Under the pieces are notes generated by a model. It worked only from the letters and a program-made list of their open reading frames with translations, was not told the origin of the DNA and did not search any database. A stretch of 64,000 nucleotides of DNA from the NCBI RefSeq assembly GCF_019038595.1, contig NZ_JAHOPF010000005.1, forward strand, positions 303,904 through 367,903, read 5' to 3'. Each line of letters begins with the position of its first letter. Within the stretch, counting starts at the first letter, position 1. The DNA is from Kaistella soli (lineage in GTDB: Bacteria; Bacteroidota; Bacteroidia; Flavobacteriales; Weeksellaceae). The position numbers were made by a program, and so were the translations under genes. Shown here in pieces: positions 54,750 through 63,225 of this stretch.

Positions 54750-55127
54750 TTATCTCCTCGCCATCTCCATTTTATAGCCCATTAAATTGGCAATATTGGT
54801 CGCTTTATAGATCGCGGTTTCGGCCATTTCGCCCATGAAATTTTCTTCCACGGTCTCCGTCCACAGTTTGATCCAGTGTTCGAAATGTCGCTTTTCGATC
54901 GCCACCTTTTCGTTTACAGGAAAGTGCATCGCCATCGGATTACCCTTATAGGAAACCTGCCCGAAAAGTAAAGTTTCCCAAAACGAATACATTTTTGGTA
55001 AATGATTCGCCCATTTCACCTTTGCTACATCATTGAAAAAGAATCCGATCGTTTCGTCTTTAGCGACCTTATCATAAAATTTATTCACCAGAAGTTCGAT
55101 ATCTTCTCTTGTCTCCAGTTTTTTCAT
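54750..55127 (-). CDS. Group III truncated haemoglobin
   Basis: A 125-residue 2/2 globin. The proximal haem ligand is His81 in KRHFEHWIKLW, and the group III features FFFND (B helix) and FWETLLFGQVSYKGNPM are present. It binds O2 or NO; members of this group protect against nitrosative stress or help microaerobic growth. Its ATG is only four bases after an exact -7 element on the minus strand, so the mRNA should be leaderless. Divergent from the YkgJ-like gene, with repeat copy C in between. Confidence 0.92.
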   Translation of the reverse strand: MKKLETREDIELLVNKFYDKVAKDETIGFFFNDVAKVKWANHLPKMYSFWETLLFGQVSYKGNPMAMHFPVNEKVAIEKRHFEHWIKLWTETVEENFMGEMAETAIYKATNIANLMGYKMEMARR

Positions 55128-55131
55128 AGTT

Positions 55132-55139
55132 CAAAATTA
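55132..55139 (-). promoter_or_regulatory. -7 promoter element of the truncated haemoglobin gene
   Basis: Minus strand TAATTTTG, exact, four bases (AACT) from the ATG. Confidence 0.7.
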
Positions 55140-55185
55140 AGACATTTAAAACATTTGGGCTTATGATTCTGATCATTAATCATTT

Positions 55186-55284
55186 GGGCGGACAATTCGC
55201 GCTATACGCTCATACTCCTCAGTCGGCAGCTCCACTTCGTTCCGCCGCCTCCTTGCGGGGTAACCGCTGCTATCGCGGCCGCAG
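55186..55284 (+). repeat. GC-rich intergenic repeat, copy C
   Basis: Third, shorter copy. It shares GCTATAC, CGCTCATACTCCTCA, TTGCGGGGTAACCGCT and CTATC with copies A and B. End arms GCGG (55188-55191) and CCGC (55279-55282) can pair. The 5' block between the first arm and GCTATAC is deleted relative to A and B. Confidence 0.7.
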
Positions 55285-55326
55285 GATCTTCCTCATAAGA
55301 AATCAGTTTCCCAAAAAAATATCCCT

Positions 55327-55334
55327 TATTTTTG
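55327..55334 (+). promoter_or_regulatory. -7 promoter element of the YkgJ-like gene
   Basis: Exact TATTTTTG, four bases (CACC) from the ATG at 55339. Confidence 0.7.
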
Positions 55335-55338
55335 CACC

Positions 55339-55830
55339 ATGAATCTGGAATTCTATAAAAGTCAGGCGATTTTAAAGCAGAAAGAACACAAAAAGTTCCT
55401 CGACACCCTCAAAAAACGTCCACCGAAAAATCTCGATTATGCCGTACAGGAAACCCACGACGAAGTTTTCAGCAAAATCGACTGTCTTCAGTGCGCTAAC
55501 TGCTGCAAAACAACCGGCCCGCTTTTCACGGAGAAAGACATCGAAAGAATTTCAAAACACCTGAAGATGAAACCGGCAGATTTCGAAGCGAAATATTTAA
55601 CAACAGATGAAGACCGCGACAAGGTGCTGCAGAATCTTCCCTGTTGGTTCCTGAATTCTGATAATACCTGCTCCATTTATGAAGTAAGGCCCAAAGCCTG
55701 CCGTGAATTTCCTCACACTGACAGGAAGAAAATCTATCAGATTAATCACCTCACGATAAAGAACACCGTAATCTGTCCCGCCGCATTCGAATTTGTGGAA
55801 AGGATTCAGAAGAATCTGGAGAAAAAATAA
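55339..55830 (+). CDS. YkgJ-family cysteine cluster protein
   Basis: A 163-residue protein with the cysteine spacing of the YkgJ/CxxCxxCC family: CLQCANCCKTTGP near residue 50, and later C-x(8)-C-x(7)-C as in PCWFLNSDNTCSIYEVRPKAC read in parts. The cysteines probably bind a zinc or iron-sulfur centre. Function unknown. The mRNA is predicted to be leaderless. Confidence 0.88.
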   Translation: MNLEFYKSQAILKQKEHKKFLDTLKKRPPKNLDYAVQETHDEVFSKIDCLQCANCCKTTGPLFTEKDIERISKHLKMKPADFEAKYLTTDEDRDKVLQNLPCWFLNSDNTCSIYEVRPKACREFPHTDRKKIYQINHLTIKNTVICPAAFEFVERIQKNLEKK

Positions 55831-55939
55831 AACTCTAAACAAAATCACAAACTTTAATAAATTCAGTTAAAGTTCTCTTCTTCATATAATTCAGGAAAAA
55901 AAGCAGCGTTATACTCATAATTAATCTAAAAAATATATT

Positions 55940-56221
55940 ATGAAAAAGTCGTTGTTAGCAATTGTGTTTTTAGCCGCAGGTGTAAGTTTAGCAAATGCGC
56001 AAAGCACAGAAAAGGCAAGAAAATTAAAGACGGATAAAGCGGTAAAAACGGATGTGAAAGCTGAAGTAAATACTGAAAGTTCAGCTGTGGTTGCAGCTCC
56101 AACCTTTAAAAAAGAAGTCCTTGAAGTGAAAAAAGTGGGCGAAACTGCAGCATTGAAAACAGAAACTGCAGCTGAGTTAAAAACAGAATCAGCAGCTCAA
56201 AAACCTGAAGAAAAAAATTAA
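55940..56221 (+). CDS. Small exported Lys/Ala/Glu-rich protein
   Basis: 93 residues: a signal peptide (MKKSLLAIVFLAAGVSLANAQ ends at AQ, read in two parts) and a low-complexity mature part rich in Lys, Thr, Ala, Glu and Val. No domain is recognised. A strong terminator lies 30 bases after the stop, supporting a real transcript. It might be a periplasmic stress or filler protein, but that is a guess. Confidence 0.65.
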   Translation: MKKSLLAIVFLAAGVSLANAQSTEKARKLKTDKAVKTDVKAEVNTESSAVVAAPTFKKEVLEVKKVGETAALKTETAAELKTESAAQKPEEKN

Positions 56222-56248
56222 AGACAGTAATAAAAAGGAAAGTGAAAG

Positions 56249-56279
56249 GAAGTCCTGCAATTTGGCAGGACTTTTTTTT
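56249..56279 (+). terminator. Terminator of the small exported protein gene
   Basis: AGTCCTGC(AATTTG)GCAGGACT hairpin (56251-56272) then a T-run. Confidence 0.9.
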
Positions 56280-56298
56280 GCTTTTTTACCAAAATAAA

Positions 56299-56320
56299 AA
56301 GCATTGAAAAATCAATGCTT
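56299..56320. terminator. Hairpin between convergent genes
   Basis: AAGCATTG(AAAAAT)CAATGCTT, between two better terminators. It may be a back-up terminator. Confidence 0.4.
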
Positions 56321-56372
56321 CTTATCCTTTCATTTTACTTTTTTCCCATTATCCCGGGACAGGAATATTAAG

Positions 56373-56402
56373 AAAAAATCCGGGAAACTGCCCCGGATTT
56401 TC
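56373..56402 (-). terminator. Terminator of gdhA
   Basis: AAAATCCGGG / CCCGGATTTT hairpin just past the gdhA stop; the A-run on its left acts as the minus-strand U-tract. Confidence 0.8.
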
Positions 56403-56406
56403 TGTT

Positions 56407-57765
56407 TTATACCACTCCCTGAGCCAGCATTGCCTCGGCAACTTTCACGAAACCAGCGATATTTGCTCCTTTCACGTAGTTCACGTAGCCGTCTTCTTCC
56501 TTACCGTAATCTCTGCATGCTTTATGAATTCCGATCATGATTTCTTTCAGCCTCGCATCCACTTCTTCAGATGACCAGTTCAAGCGGATAGAGTTTTGCG
56601 TCATCTCCAAACCTGAAGTAGCAACACCACCAGCATTGGAAGCTTTCCCCGGAGAGAAAAGAACCTTTTTGTCTAAGAAATAATTGATGGCATCTAAAGT
56701 AGATGGCATATTTGCAGCCTCAGTAACACAGATCACACCGTTTGCTACCAGGTTTTTAGCGTCTTCTAAATGAAGTTCGTTCTGTGTGGCCGCAGGAATT
56801 GCTACATCACATTTTACTTCCCAAGGACGTTTTCCGGCATGGAATTCAGCACTAGGGAATTTCTTCACGTAGTCTTCAGCGCGGTTGTTTCCTGAAGCGC
56901 GAAGTTCTAATAAATAATCAATTTTTTCGCCGGTGATACCGTCTTTATCGTAAATATAACCGTCCGGTCCGGAGATCGTAACGGCTTTTCCGCCAAGTTC
57001 TTCCACTTTTTTTACAACACCCCAGGCTACATTACCGAAACCTGAAACCGTAACCGTTTTTCCTTTGAAATCCTGACCGATGGTTTTCAGCATCTGCTCA
57101 GCAAAGTAGACAACGCCATAACCTGTAGCTTCAGGACGGATTAATGATCCACCGTAAGCCAAACCTTTCCCGGTAAGAACGCCGGTAAATTCATTTCTGA
57201 TTTTTTTATACTGACCGAATAAGTATCCGATTTCTCTCGCTCCAACACCAATATCTCCCGCAGGAACGTCCGTTTCAGGACCGATATGTTTGCACATTTC
57301 AGTCATGAAAGCCTGGCAGAAACGCATTACTTCCATATCCGATTTTCCTTGCGGATCGAAATCTGAACCTCCTTTTCCACCACCCATTGGCAGCGTAGTC
57401 AAAGAGTTTTTAAAAGTCTGTTCGAAGGCTAAAAACTTAAGAACGGATAAATTTACCGTAGGATGAAAACGGATACCGCCTTTATATGGACCGATCGCAG
57501 AGTTCATTTGGATTCTGTACCCTCTGTTTACCTGAATTTCACCTTTATCATCAACCCATGGAACACGGAAAATAATCGTTCGCTCAGGTTCAGCCATTCT
57601 TTCCAAAAGCTTCATTCCTGTATATTGTTTTCTGGTCGAAATAAAAGGAATTACTGTGATTGCAACTTCTTTAACAGCCTGGAGAAATTCTGGTTCATTC
57701 GGGTTTTTTGCCTCAATTCGGGCAATGAACTCCTGAATTTTTTGCTCTACGTTATAGTTTTCCAT
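56407..57765 (-). CDS. gdhA: NADP-type glutamate dehydrogenase
   Basis: Interconverts 2-oxoglutarate plus ammonia and glutamate. The 452-residue size is that of hexameric small-subunit GDH, usually NADP-specific. Motifs: GYRIQMNSAIGPYKGGIRFHP (read in parts), the substrate-lysine GGGKGGSDFDP, VPAGDIGVGAREIGYL, and the Rossmann GFGNVAWG. With GSIII in this window it forms the ammonia-assimilating pair. A textbook promoter (TTG-N19-TAAATTTG) lies upstream. Confidence 0.96.
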   Translation of the reverse strand: MENYNVEQKIQEFIARIEAKNPNEPEFLQAVKEVAITVIPFISTRKQYTGMKLLERMAEPERTIIFRVPWVDDKGEIQVNRGYRIQMNSAIGPYKGGIRFHPTVNLSVLKFLAFEQTFKNSLTTLPMGGGKGGSDFDPQGKSDMEVMRFCQAFMTEMCKHIGPETDVPAGDIGVGAREIGYLFGQYKKIRNEFTGVLTGKGLAYGGSLIRPEATGYGVVYFAEQMLKTIGQDFKGKTVTVSGFGNVAWGVVKKVEELGGKAVTISGPDGYIYDKDGITGEKIDYLLELRASGNNRAEDYVKKFPSAEFHAGKRPWEVKCDVAIPAATQNELHLEDAKNLVANGVICVTEAANMPSTLDAINYFLDKKVLFSPGKASNAGGVATSGLEMTQNSIRLNWSSEEVDARLKEIMIGIHKACRDYGKEEDGYVNYVKGANIAGFVKVAEAMLAQGVV

Positions 57766-57787
57766 AAAGGTTAATTATTATTGTCAA

Positions 57788-57817
57788 CAAATTTAATTTT
57801 TTTTTCAAAACTTGCAA
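57788..57817 (-). promoter_or_regulatory. Promoter of gdhA (-33 TTG and -7 element)
   Basis: On the minus strand TTG (57815-57817) is followed by 19 bases and TAAATTTG (57788-57795). This is the best full match to the Flavobacterium consensus in the window. Confidence 0.75.
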
Positions 57818-57950
57818 GATAAATTTTGGTTATTGCTAAAATATTAATGATTTTAAAGTTTATTTTTATTAAATTGATAATTTTAACACTTATAATAACA
57901 ATTATTGAATGTTATGCAAATATTAATAAATTTTTAAAAATGTAAATATC

Positions 57951-59060
57951 CTAAAGGGCAAGATATTGTCTTCCCGAAAGTGCTTTTATATATCCGGAAA
58001 TCTCAAGTTGAAGCAGATCCGGCAGAATCTTGTAGGTTGGCAGACCTAATTTTTCCGAAATATCGTCAAGTGAAGAAGCGGTGTTTTTATCAAGAATATT
58101 CAAAATGGTTAGTTGGTTTTCGGGAAGTTGAATTTTGATTTCAGAACTTGGGAAAAGTTCTCCGGTCTGTTCGGAATCTTTGTGGAAACCAAGTTGTTCC
58201 GCCAAGGAAGTAACCGTCGAAATAACGGTTGCTTTGTTCTGAAAAACCAATTGGTTGCATCCCTGGCTGTATTTGTCTGAAATTTTACCCGGTAACGCAA
58301 AAACTTCCCTGTTGTAATTATTCGCGAAAGTCGCGGTACTGATGGAGCCGCCTCCGAAAGCAGTTTCCACCACAATGGTTGCTGGGGATAGACCGGCAAT
58401 AATCCGGTTTCTCTGGATGAAATTCTCACGGTCAGGTTTTTGGGAAGTATTAAATTCAGTAAAAAGAACGCCGTTTTCTTCCAGAATTTTCTCTGAAAGT
58501 TTTTTGTTTTTTGAAGGATAAAGGGTGTGAAAACCGTGAGCTAAAACTGCGGCGGTGGGAATATTATGATGAATAGAAACTTCATGTACTTCCGTATCAA
58601 CGCCTAAAGCAAGTCCGCTTACGGTAAGGATTTTTTTGTTTTTTATTTCTTCTAAAAAATTCTGGATGAAATGTTTGCCGTAGGTGGTGATATTTCTGGT
58701 TCCTACAACACTTAAGGATTTCAGTGAAGGGTCAAAGTTTCCTTTTTGGTAAAGGATTGCCGGTGCGTCTTCACATTCGTTTAAAAGTTGGGGCAGATCC
58801 CCAAGATGGCGGAGGTTTATTTTGATATTATTTTCTTCGCAAAACCGGAGTTCGTTTTCAGCGAATTTTAAATGTTCAGGATTACCGATTTCCAGGGAAA
58901 TTTTTCTTCCAATCCCATAGATGTTTTTCAATCCCGATTTAGTGAGCTCCCAAACGTCTTGTGCTGAACCTACTTCACCTACAAGCTTCCGGAAGATGAG
59001 ATCTCCAATAAGCGGACAGTGCCGAAGTGCAACAGAATAAAGCGTCTCCTCGGAAAACAT
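57951..59060 (-). CDS. dprA: DNA-processing protein DprA
   Basis: Loads RecA on incoming single-stranded DNA during natural transformation. 369 residues: an N-terminal helix-hairpin-helix/SAM-like part, the Rossmann-like DprA fold (about 100-290, with VVGTRNITTYG, SGLALGVDTEVHE and NRIIAGLS), and a C-terminal winged-helix DML1 domain (about 310-369). An exact -7 element sits in the 29-base gap to the rhomboid gene. Confidence 0.95.
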   Translation of the reverse strand: MFSEETLYSVALRHCPLIGDLIFRKLVGEVGSAQDVWELTKSGLKNIYGIGRKISLEIGNPEHLKFAENELRFCEENNIKINLRHLGDLPQLLNECEDAPAILYQKGNFDPSLKSLSVVGTRNITTYGKHFIQNFLEEIKNKKILTVSGLALGVDTEVHEVSIHHNIPTAAVLAHGFHTLYPSKNKKLSEKILEENGVLFTEFNTSQKPDRENFIQRNRIIAGLSPATIVVETAFGGGSISTATFANNYNREVFALPGKISDKYSQGCNQLVFQNKATVISTVTSLAEQLGFHKDSEQTGELFPSSEIKIQLPENQLTILNILDKNTASSLDDISEKLGLPTYKILPDLLQLEISGYIKALSGRQYLAL

Positions 59061-59074
59061 AAGGTGTTTTTATT

Positions 59075-59082
59075 CAAATTTA
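59075..59082 (-). promoter_or_regulatory. -7 promoter element of dprA
   Basis: Minus strand TAAATTTG, exact, 14 bases from the dprA ATG. Confidence 0.6.
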
Positions 59083-59089
59083 AAGAAAA

Positions 59090-59860
59090 TTATCCGTTTT
59101 TCCTTATCTCGTCCAGATGATCCCAAAAATCTTCTTTTTTGCGGTAAGGAAGTTCCAGAAAATCTTCGGGATGGTTCTCTTTATACTCCTGCCAAAGTTT
59201 GTCATCTTTTTCGCTGTAGTAATTTGGAAACTGCCAGATGAATTTTTTTGTCTTCTCGCCACTTTTTCTGAAAAGAAAAGCCAGGATAATTCCTACAATA
59301 GCTCCGGAAAGATGCGACTGCCAGGAAATTCTGCTTGGTTCCGGAAGATTCGAAAACAACTCTTCGGGCATCACTCCCCAAACCAAACTTCCATAATAAA
59401 GTGCCACAACTAAAGAAACCGTAAGCAATTTCATATGCCATCTGAAAACTCCGCTGAAGAACAGAAAAAATGCTAAAACATACACAATGCCGCTGGCACC
59501 GATGATGCAGACATGGGAAAATTCGCCGGTGAAAATATCGATGGGCGGAAGAAGCCAAACCAAAAAAGCGGAGGAAAACCAGCCCAGAAAGAAAACTTTT
59601 TTCGCAATAGGCTGATAAAACTGAAAGAGTAAAAATATCAAGACGAAAATTGGTACGGAATTCCCGAAAATATGATCTACATTGCCATGTAAGAAAGGGG
59701 AAAAAAAGATGCCTTTCAGCCCGGCCGGATTTAACGGGATGATGGCGCCGCTGCAACCGTCGAAAAGTCCTAAATACTGCAGCAGAAACCCAAGCCACAT
59801 CGCCGAAACCATGATGGCAGCGTACAGTACCGCTTTGTAATTGAGGGATTCTTTTAGCAT
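59090..59860 (-). CDS. Rhomboid-family intramembrane serine protease
   Basis: 256 residues with six membrane helices. The catalytic Ser123 is in GASGIVY and the His183 in SHLSGAIVG; the family HGNVDHIFGN motif (58-67) is present. It cleaves membrane proteins within the bilayer. The C-terminal 50 residues form a charged cytosolic tail. It may be transcribed into dprA, although dprA has a promoter of its own. Confidence 0.92.
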   Translation of the reverse strand: MLKESLNYKAVLYAAIMVSAMWLGFLLQYLGLFDGCSGAIIPLNPAGLKGIFFSPFLHGNVDHIFGNSVPIFVLIFLLFQFYQPIAKKVFFLGWFSSAFLVWLLPPIDIFTGEFSHVCIIGASGIVYVLAFFLFFSGVFRWHMKLLTVSLVVALYYGSLVWGVMPEELFSNLPEPSRISWQSHLSGAIVGIILAFLFRKSGEKTKKFIWQFPNYYSEKDDKLWQEYKENHPEDFLELPYRKKEDFWDHLDEIRKNG

Positions 59861-59975
59861 AAATACTTTTTGTCAAAACTGCAGCCAAAATAATTATTAA
59901 GTAAATATGGCTAATCTTTTTAATAAAATAATTAAAATTCAGCCAAAAAGTTCTGAAACATAGACATTGAAGTTT

Positions 59976-60004
59976 TTTGTTACTATTTGTTTGCCTTAAA
60001 TTTG
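59976..60004 (+). promoter_or_regulatory. Promoter of the DUF3078 gene
   Basis: TTG (59977-59979), 17 bases, then TAAATTTG (59997-60004), six bases before the ATG at 60011. The mRNA is predicted to start at or next to the ATG. Confidence 0.75.
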
Positions 60005-60010
60005 CAAGCT

Positions 60011-61117
60011 ATGAGAAAGCTTATTACCCTTATTTTGTCATTTGCTTCAATGCTTGTTTTTTCACAGAACGAAAAAAATATTTTAAAAGAGATTGATTCG
60101 ATCTCCCAGAGAAGATGGGATTCGGTTGCTCTGGATTTGGACAGTCTTGCTAATCCGAAACTGGTTAATTTCGACAGGCATTTTAAGGATACCATTGTAA
60201 TCCGGGATAAAGTGGTGATTTCTAATATCACCGATGAGATTCCAATTACTCCTTATAACATGCTGCAGCTCAAAGAGCCTATTAAATGGTTTTATTACGG
60301 AAGAAACAATGTGGTTTTCAATCAGTCATCCTTTTCCAACTGGAATTCAGGAGGAAATAATAACATTGGAATCATTGGAAAGATCAATTATAATCTGAGC
60401 TATAAAAAGAATAAGCATTTTCTGGATAATACACTGCAGCTGGGCTATGGATTTGTGGCTTCACAAGGTGAGGCTTCCCGGAAAACTGAAGATTATATCA
60501 ACTTAATGACGAATTACGGCTACGACATCGGGAAAAACTTTTATCTGTCTACAGGTTTTCAGTTTTTGTCCCAGTTTTCTCCGGGTTATAACTATTCCGT
60601 TACTCCAAGTCCCGAATTCAATGACCGTATTTCGCGGTTTATGTCGCCGGGCTATCTGAATGCCGGTTTGGGTATTTCGTATAATCCGAATGAAGATTTT
60701 CAGGTTATTTTCCGCCCTGTGAACGGAAAGTTCACCTTTGTTACTGATCCTTTGCTGCAGAAAGCAGGAAGATATGGTTTGGAACGTGACGGGCAAAGTG
60801 TGAGGTCGGAAATTGGTGCTTTGGTGAATGTTCTTTACCGGTTAAAAATATATAAAGACATTAATCTGGTAAATCAGGTGAACTTCTTCAGCAATTATAT
60901 TTTCCATCCGGAAAGAGTGGATATCGCTTATAACGGAACGCTGAATATCAGATTCAATAAATTTATTTCTACCGTGGTGAGTCTTGATCTGCTTTACGAT
61001 CACGATCAGGTGCAGAAATTACAGATGAAACAGACGCTTGGAGTAGGTTTTTCTTATAATCTTGGTTTTGAAAACAGAGAAAAAAACAAAAAACTGATTA
61101 AGCCTTTTGCTGATTAA
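60011..61117 (+). CDS. DUF3078-family exported protein
   Basis: 368 residues from the ATG at 60011, the start of a signal peptide (MRKLITLILSFASMLVFSQ). A TTG at 59987 lies between the promoter elements and is excluded. The mature part is beta-rich with aromatic alternation and glycine-asparagine turns (FSNWNSGGNNNIGIIGK), typical of outer-membrane barrels or adhesin-like folds in Bacteroidota. Its role is unknown. It converges with comM. Confidence 0.88.
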   Translation: MRKLITLILSFASMLVFSQNEKNILKEIDSISQRRWDSVALDLDSLANPKLVNFDRHFKDTIVIRDKVVISNITDEIPITPYNMLQLKEPIKWFYYGRNNVVFNQSSFSNWNSGGNNNIGIIGKINYNLSYKKNKHFLDNTLQLGYGFVASQGEASRKTEDYINLMTNYGYDIGKNFYLSTGFQFLSQFSPGYNYSVTPSPEFNDRISRFMSPGYLNAGLGISYNPNEDFQVIFRPVNGKFTFVTDPLLQKAGRYGLERDGQSVRSEIGALVNVLYRLKIYKDINLVNQVNFFSNYIFHPERVDIAYNGTLNIRFNKFISTVVSLDLLYDHDQVQKLQMKQTLGVGFSYNLGFENREKNKKLIKPFAD

Positions 61118-61123
61118 TCATTC

Positions 61124-62659
61124 TCAGACATTCCAAAACTCCCTGTCTAGGCTTCTGTACTGAATAGCTTCTGCAATATGTGCGGAATGAACTGTCTCGT
61201 GGAGTTCTAGATCTGCGATTGTCCTTGCGACTTTCAGTATTCTGTCATAAGCTCTTGCAGAAAGATTCAGCTTTTCCATGGCTGTTTTGATCAGATTTTG
61301 AGAAGCTTCGTCGAGTTCGCAGTGTTTTTCAATTTCTTTCGGTCCCATTTGGGCATTATAATGAATTTCGGACTCCTGATATCTTTTGCTTTGAATTTCC
61401 CTGGCCTTTAAAACGCGGTTTCTGATTTCGTCACTTTTCTCCCCTTTTCGTTTGTCAGAAAGCTGTTCGAATTCTACTTTCTGAACCTCAATATGGATGT
61501 CAATCCTGTCAAGCAGCGGACCGGAAAGTTTGTTCATGTACCGCTGCATTTCGAACTGGGAGGAAGTATTGTTGGGATCATCCGGGAAATAACCGCTCGG
61601 ACTGGGGTTCATACTTGCTACAAGCATAAAGCTTGCAGGATAATTCACTGTAAATTTAGCTCGGGATATGGTGACTTCCCGGTCTTCTAAAGGCTGCCGC
61701 ATTACTTCGAGAACGGTTCTTTTAAATTCGGGCATTTCATCCAAAAATAAAACACCGTTATGCGCCAGTGATATTTCTCCCGGTTGCGGGTAACTTCCGC
61801 CGCCAACCAGCGCGACGTCTGAAATCGTATGGTGTGGGCTGCGGAAGGGGCGAACAGTCATCAGAGAAGTTTCAGTCCCGATTTTCCCTGCTACTGAATG
61901 AATTTTGGTGGTTTCTAACGCCTCTTTCAGGGTTAATGGAGGCAAAATACTGGGAACTCTTTTTGCGAGCATGGTTTTACCGCTTCCCGGTGGACCGATT
62001 AAGATAATATTGTGTCCGCCTGCCGCTGCAACTTCCATCGCGCGTTTGGCAGTTTCCTGTCCTTTTACCTCAGAAAAATCTGTCGGAAAGAAATTGATCT
62101 TGTCCTGAAATTCCTTTCGGGTGTCAATGGTTGTTCTTTCCAGAGGAATTCCTTCATTAAAAAATGCGATAACTTCCCTAATGTTTTCAACACCGTACAC
62201 TTCAAGCTGATCCACAATGGCAGCTTCGCGGATATTCTGCTTCGGTAAGATAATTCCTTTGAACCCTTCTTCGCGGGCTTTGATGGCAATCGGTAAAACG
62301 CCTTTTATTGGAAGTAAACCGCCGTCGAGGGAAAGTTCCCCCATGATAATGTAATCGCCTATATTTTCGGCCTTTATCTGATCTGATGCGGCCAGAATTC
62401 CTAAAGCAATGCTGAGGTCGTATGCCGATCCTTCTTTCCGGAGATCCGCAGGCGCCATATTGATCGTTATTTTCTTCCCGGGAATTTTAAAACCTCCGTT
62501 TTTCAGTGCTGCGGAAATCCGGTAACTGCTTTCTTTGATGGCATTATCGGCAAGGCCTACCAAATGATAGCCAACTCCCGAAGTGTCTACATTGACCTCA
62601 ATGGTAATCTTTTGTGCAGAAACGCCGTGAATGGCACTTCCATAAACTTTTACTAGCAT
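61124..62659 (-). CDS. comM: YifB/ComM-family Mg-chelatase-like ATPase
   Basis: 511 residues: an N-terminal Lon-protease-like (ChlI) domain (about 1-170), an AAA+ domain with Walker A GPPGSGKTMLAKR (about 220-232) and LFLDEMPEF, and a C-terminal Mg-chelatase C domain (about 405-505). ComM is a hexameric helicase that extends branch migration during natural transformation. With dprA, this suggests competence functions. No exact promoter element is visible upstream. Confidence 0.94.
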   Translation of the reverse strand: MLVKVYGSAIHGVSAQKITIEVNVDTSGVGYHLVGLADNAIKESSYRISAALKNGGFKIPGKKITINMAPADLRKEGSAYDLSIALGILAASDQIKAENIGDYIIMGELSLDGGLLPIKGVLPIAIKAREEGFKGIILPKQNIREAAIVDQLEVYGVENIREVIAFFNEGIPLERTTIDTRKEFQDKINFFPTDFSEVKGQETAKRAMEVAAAGGHNIILIGPPGSGKTMLAKRVPSILPPLTLKEALETTKIHSVAGKIGTETSLMTVRPFRSPHHTISDVALVGGGSYPQPGEISLAHNGVLFLDEMPEFKRTVLEVMRQPLEDREVTISRAKFTVNYPASFMLVASMNPSPSGYFPDDPNNTSSQFEMQRYMNKLSGPLLDRIDIHIEVQKVEFEQLSDKRKGEKSDEIRNRVLKAREIQSKRYQESEIHYNAQMGPKEIEKHCELDEASQNLIKTAMEKLNLSARAYDRILKVARTIADLELHETVHSAHIAEAIQYRSLDREFWNV

Positions 62660-62899
62660 ATCTGTGTTTTAAGATAAAATTAATAAAAATTTTTGTCATC
62701 ATTAAGTAAGTGGTTTTGGGTGCGTAGGAGTGGGGCAGGTGATTCTTCTGATTTAGAGATGACGTGTCCGAAAATAGCTGCAGAAATCGCTTAATTATCC
62801 TGATCTAACTCTATATCTATCCATGAGCTCCCAAGAAACCCACCCTTATACTATAAGTACATTTGGGGAGGACATGAATGGGACATTGAGGTGATTATA

Positions 62900-62943
62900 G
62901 GCAGTTACGGCTCGAGTGCGGGGCAACTACGGCTCAACCTCAG
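62900..62943. repeat. Two imperfect 22-base tandem units
   Basis: GGCAGTTACGGCTCGA at 62900 and GGCAACTACGGCTCAA at 62922 start two 22-base units that share 13 of the first 16 bases. Confidence 0.5.
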
Positions 62944-63195
62944 TAAAATGTTTATGGAAAGGAGTTGTGGTTGTTTTAATTAATGAAAAATGATGGTTTA
63001 TGGAATTGCCATAAAATCATAATCACGTGTATTATAAAACATTGTAAATGTAGTGAATTTTAGAAATACCGCGCTATGTGATTTTTTAAAACTGAAGACC
63101 ACGAGGAAATAAAGTCTAGGAGGACAAGGTAGATTTCAAGTTTGAGATATTCTTGTAAAATTTAGAAACTGTAGAAAGGGAGGAAATATACGCAC

Positions 63196-63223
63196 AAAAA
63201 AACTCCTCAATTTCTTGAGGAGT
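63196..63223 (-). terminator. Terminator next to the tRNA fragment
   Basis: ACTCCTCAA(TTTC)TTGAGGAGT hairpin with a seven-A run on its left (U-tract on the minus strand). Confidence 0.85.
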
Positions 63224-63225
63224 TT

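Noticed and set aside
59202..59888. 228-codon minus-strand frame over the rhomboid gene
   Set aside because: Same strand but another frame as the rhomboid gene, with Cys/Arg/Ser-rich nonsense composition; the rhomboid frame has the catalytic motifs.
62660..63195. CRISPR array or other regular repeat array in the right-hand spacer
   Set aside because: Only two imperfect 22-base units are present, with no spacers of uniform size.
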